Made by a program: the position numbers and the translations under genes | The notes under the pieces: model-generated | Databases searched by the model: none | Told to the model about the DNA's origin: nothing | What the model saw: only the letters and a program-made list of their open reading frames with translations | Assembly (NCBI GenBank): GCA_047639615.1 | Contig: JBLIOL010000231.1 | Coordinates: 1 to 9,005, forward strand | Direction of reading: 5' to 3' | From: CAYWNK01 sp047639615 | GTDB lineage: Bacteria; Planctomycetota; UBA1135; GCA-002686595 | Length of the DNA: 9,005 nt | Shown here: piece after piece, positions 8,101 to 9,005 of the stretch | Layout of the letters: every line of letters begins with the position of its first letter | Position numbering within the stretch: position 1 is the stretch's first letter

Positions 8101-9005
8101 GCACACCTGGCAGCTGGGCATGACCGCTCACGCGCCTCTCGGCGAGGAGCCGAAGCGCTTCGCCGCCGCAGCCACCCTGGCCGGCGGCCAGCTCGAAGCC
8201 GACGACCAAGGTCGGCTCTTCCTGCGTGTGCCCGCCTCGAGCACGCCCACCGAGCTCTACATCCTGCGCCTAGCGGGAACCAGCGCCGACCAGCTGCGCG
8301 GCTTCGAGAACTTCCTGAATAGCGCCCGCGAGCAGTCCCTGCCCGTCGCGCCCGAGACCCTCACCCATGGCGGCCCCGCGCGCTGGGGCGAGACCCTCAC
8401 CTCCAGTGGCCAACTGGGAGCGGAAGACGGACCCTACACCGTCGACAGCATCGCCCTGCCCGAGAGCAACCCCTGGAATGCCTGGCTGCGCACCAGCGCC
8501 CTGGACTTCTACCAGGACGGCCGCGCCGCGGTCAGCATGTACGGCGGCGATCTATGGATCGTGTCCGGCATCGACAAGGACCTGAAGCAGCTCGAGTGGC
8601 GACGCTTCGCCGCCGGCATGTTCGAGCCCATGGGCGTGCGCGTGATCGGCGGCCAGCTCTTTGTCGGCTGCCGCGATCGCATCACGCGCTTGCATGACCT
8701 CAACGGCGACGGCGAGGCGGACTTCTACGAGAGCTTCTTCCCCGACCCCGACGTCTCGGTCAACTTCCACGCCTTCAACTTCGACCTGCAGACCGATACC
8801 GACGGCGCCTTCTACTACGCCAAGTCCGGCCAGTACACCGACTTCAGCCTAGGCGGCGGGATCCTCAAGGTCGCGCCCGACGGACGCAGCCACGAGGTCT
8901 ACAGCACCGGCCTGCGCACACCCAACGGCATGGGCATGTCCCCGGACGGCCGCCCCTTGGTTAGCGACAACCAGGGCAACTGGATCCCCGCCTCCAAGAT
9001 CTCCC
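5168..9005 (+). CDS. giant exported fusion: ThuA-like / DUF1080 split by LamG / cytochrome c / DUF6797 / beta-propeller, 3'-truncated by window edge
   Basis: One frame stays open from the ATG at 5168 to the window end: 1279 codons, no stop, read codon by codon. Residues 1-23 form a signal peptide (MRILYCLLFALCF, then an LG repeat; likely cut near ALG/QE). Residues 27-238: ThuA-like domain, class I glutamine-amidotransferase-like fold (LRTTSHAF 109-116, HPILRG 152-157). Pro-rich linker about 239-270. Residues 272-456: DUF1080, 3-keto-disaccharide hydrolase family (VLFDGTDLKAW, GVYVAGRYEIALLDSY 364-379, GQHSPSQNASAPP 393-405). Residues about 462-614: LamG/concanavalin-like domain (WHRVVLTS, VRLYVDGE, LRFYDRALS). 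Residues 648-668: the closing strand of DUF1080. Residues 685-765: cytochrome c, C696-LG-C699-H700, likely distal ligand M740. Residues about 799-960: DUF6797 (DYGPVL, AAWTGGFLDL, YLHGDQVVLSYAI). From about 1070: a propeller of the membrane-bound-dehydrogenase type (DRITRLHDLNGDGEADFYE, TPNGMGMSPDG), cut by the edge. The product is probably a periplasmic or surface redox enzyme acting on sugars; domain calls are firm, the joint role is inferred. Confidence 0.93.
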   Translation, partial: MRILYCLLFALCFPSLGLGLALGQERVVLLVGESEYGSAETMTAFAKDLETRLNLDVDLRLSEGNELPPVPSPDEADLLVLFLRFRQVDDAQLAQLGAWFDAGKPVVALRTTSHAFLGHMDWFPPYFGGHYKSHAPNGAGTRTVIPMAARTHPILRGIPLSMEMGHGGTYDTQPLSDGASVLMFGRTGDLPTQPVAWTFEYKPGARIFYTSMGSIENFGRRGFRTLLANAVLWGLEKDVPARGAYGNGGPNPPAPASTSIPAPPVGLVPPGAEVLFDGTDLKAWRHWDPSVEPRAIRIDGRADTSAGGPVFELPRWPIEGRALIARPGFGDLVTRGDYADYHLHLDFLVPEERGIPDNFRGASGVYVAGRYEIALLDSYQKDLSDESSGALFGQHSPSQNASAPPNTWQSLDLSYRHAAGENPRLSVWLNDVQVLKDVTLEKATSYGFLRPLPGPESAGEARHVASKEDSARCDWGKDSFSVSTRFRSTAGGTLVAKCPPSGQWVADAKALFLRGGHLVYDIGWIGALSSKNTWADGDWHRVVLTSHEGQVRLYVDGELEAEREDFRAKDKPAFVLKAGEANDNFGGTYNGEMKQLRFYDRALSPKEAAALAGGKNPKATPTYTWNGKPDKERESRPRREAGDPVPSPIRLQADCSPVRFANIWVLPLGSVDHAGLVASLDHESYERGEVIFRGTCLGCHGADGLRTLNPKARPFARGILENGSDPLSLFHTVTKGYQEMPSNEWLRPDQRYDVIHYVRERFLREENKSQYFGVTDAYLNGLPKGVPAELADESDLPRRDYGPVLASQLGDHVGSALTVRLDDETSMSYDLQVMGSPAAWTGGFLDLAETQHHKQRGEGRARPGGELMAGLEAWGWGHGGSLDWDRSRRPARGPLPKDWLDYHGHYLHGDQVVLSYAIDSREVLEVPGVDRSSGLPVITHRITVAAGDTELLLALANAPEGDDLTQYWTRSSDEQAGLHTWQLGMTAHAPLGEEPKRFAAAATLAGGQLEADDQGRLFLRVPASSTPTELYILRLAGTSADQLRGFENFLNSAREQSLPVAPETLTHGGPARWGETLTSSGQLGAEDGPYTVDSIALPESNPWNAWLRTSALDFYQDGRAAVSMYGGDLWIVSGIDKDLKQLEWRRFAAGMFEPMGVRVIGGQLFVGCRDRITRLHDLNGDGEADFYESFFPDPDVSVNFHAFNFDLQTDTDGAFYYAKSGQYTDFSLGGGILKVAPDGRSHEVYSTGLRTPNGMGMSPDGRPLVSDNQGNWIPASKIS
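5211..5234 (+). repeat. hexanucleotide tandem repeat in the fusion gene's signal-peptide region
   Basis: Three perfect copies of GCCTCG in a row, followed by a fourth with one mismatch (CCCTCG). The unit is exactly two codons, and in the coding frame it gives the repetitive LGLGLALG at the end of the signal peptide hydrophobic core. Gain or loss of a copy would lengthen or shorten the signal peptide by two residues without a frameshift. Confidence 0.7.
6551..7009 (+). other. LamG-like domain inserted within the DUF1080 domain (subregion of the fusion gene)
   Basis: This segment encodes roughly residues 462-614 of the fusion. It reads as a complete LamG/concanavalin-like sandwich: SFSVSTRFRS, a central GDWHRVVLTSHEGQVRLYVDGE and the usual end MKQLRFYDRALSPKEAAAL. 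Upstream, DUF1080 stops at its LNDVQVLKDV strand; downstream, after about 30 linker residues, PIRLQ...SPVRFANIWVLPL (residues 648-668) matches the canonical last segment of DUF1080, which normally follows that strand after a short loop. The boundaries given are approximate. Confidence 0.7.
7253..7267 (+). other. haem c attachment motif CLGCH (subregion of the fusion gene)
   Basis: Residues 696-700 are C-L-G-C-H, preceded by YERGEVIFRGT and followed by GADG, the normal setting of a class I cytochrome c haem site. A methionine in QEMPSNEW (M740) is in place to be the sixth ligand, and DVIHYVRERFL supplies the C-terminal helix. Haem attachment needs export, which agrees with the N-terminal signal peptide. 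Only one such motif is seen in the part of the fusion inside the window. Confidence 0.88.

Noticed and set aside
1..9005. CRISPR array, tRNA or rRNA genes, insertion sequences, prophage or toxin-antitoxin genes
   Set aside because: No regularly spaced repeats, structural RNA signatures, transposase-like proteins or terminal inverted repeats were seen; almost the whole window is occupied by four coding regions.

Overview
The window looks like GC-rich chromosomal DNA from a PVC-group bacterium, most likely a planctomycete. The basis is protein content: a DUF1549/DUF1553 (PSD1-type) protein followed directly by a Tat-exported DUF1501 protein, and a large ThuA / DUF1080 / cytochrome c / DUF6797 / beta-propeller polypeptide. 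These families are concentrated and expanded in Planctomycetota and Verrucomicrobiota. None of the three visible gene starts has a recognisable Shine-Dalgarno sequence, which also fits that group. The genus cannot be named from the sequence. No RNA genes, mobile elements or CRISPR arrays were seen, and base composition looks even across the window.

Layout: (1) Positions 1-2378, + strand: 3' part of a DUF1549/DUF1553 gene that begins before the window, carrying a PA14-like and a second jelly-roll module between its two family domains. (2) Positions 2383-3804, +: DUF1501 protein with a twin-arginine signal, 4 bases after gene 1, so surely one transcript. (3) Positions 3805-3873: short convergent spacer with a hairpin. 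(4) Positions 3874-4968, - strand: secreted serine beta-lactamase-family hydrolase. (5) Positions 4969-5167: divergent spacer with a CG-alternating hairpin and weak promoter candidates. (6) Positions 5168 to the window end, +: one uninterrupted frame of at least 1279 codons that runs off the right edge. It encodes a signal peptide, ThuA-like domain, DUF1080 domain split by an inserted LamG domain, a single-haem cytochrome c, DUF6797 and the start of a beta-propeller. No gene-free stretch exceeds 200 bases.

How the parts may work together: every product appears to be exported. Genes 1 and 2 are the usual planctomycete pair of unknown function, often found near glycan-degradation genes. The large fusion combines sugar-related modules (ThuA-like, DUF1080 3-keto-disaccharide hydrolase family, LamG) with a redox chain (haem c plus a dehydrogenase-like propeller), which suggests an extracytoplasmic machine that binds, oxidises or cleaves a glycan. 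That is inference. The fusion, and the apparent nesting of LamG inside DUF1080, are the most interesting content of the window.
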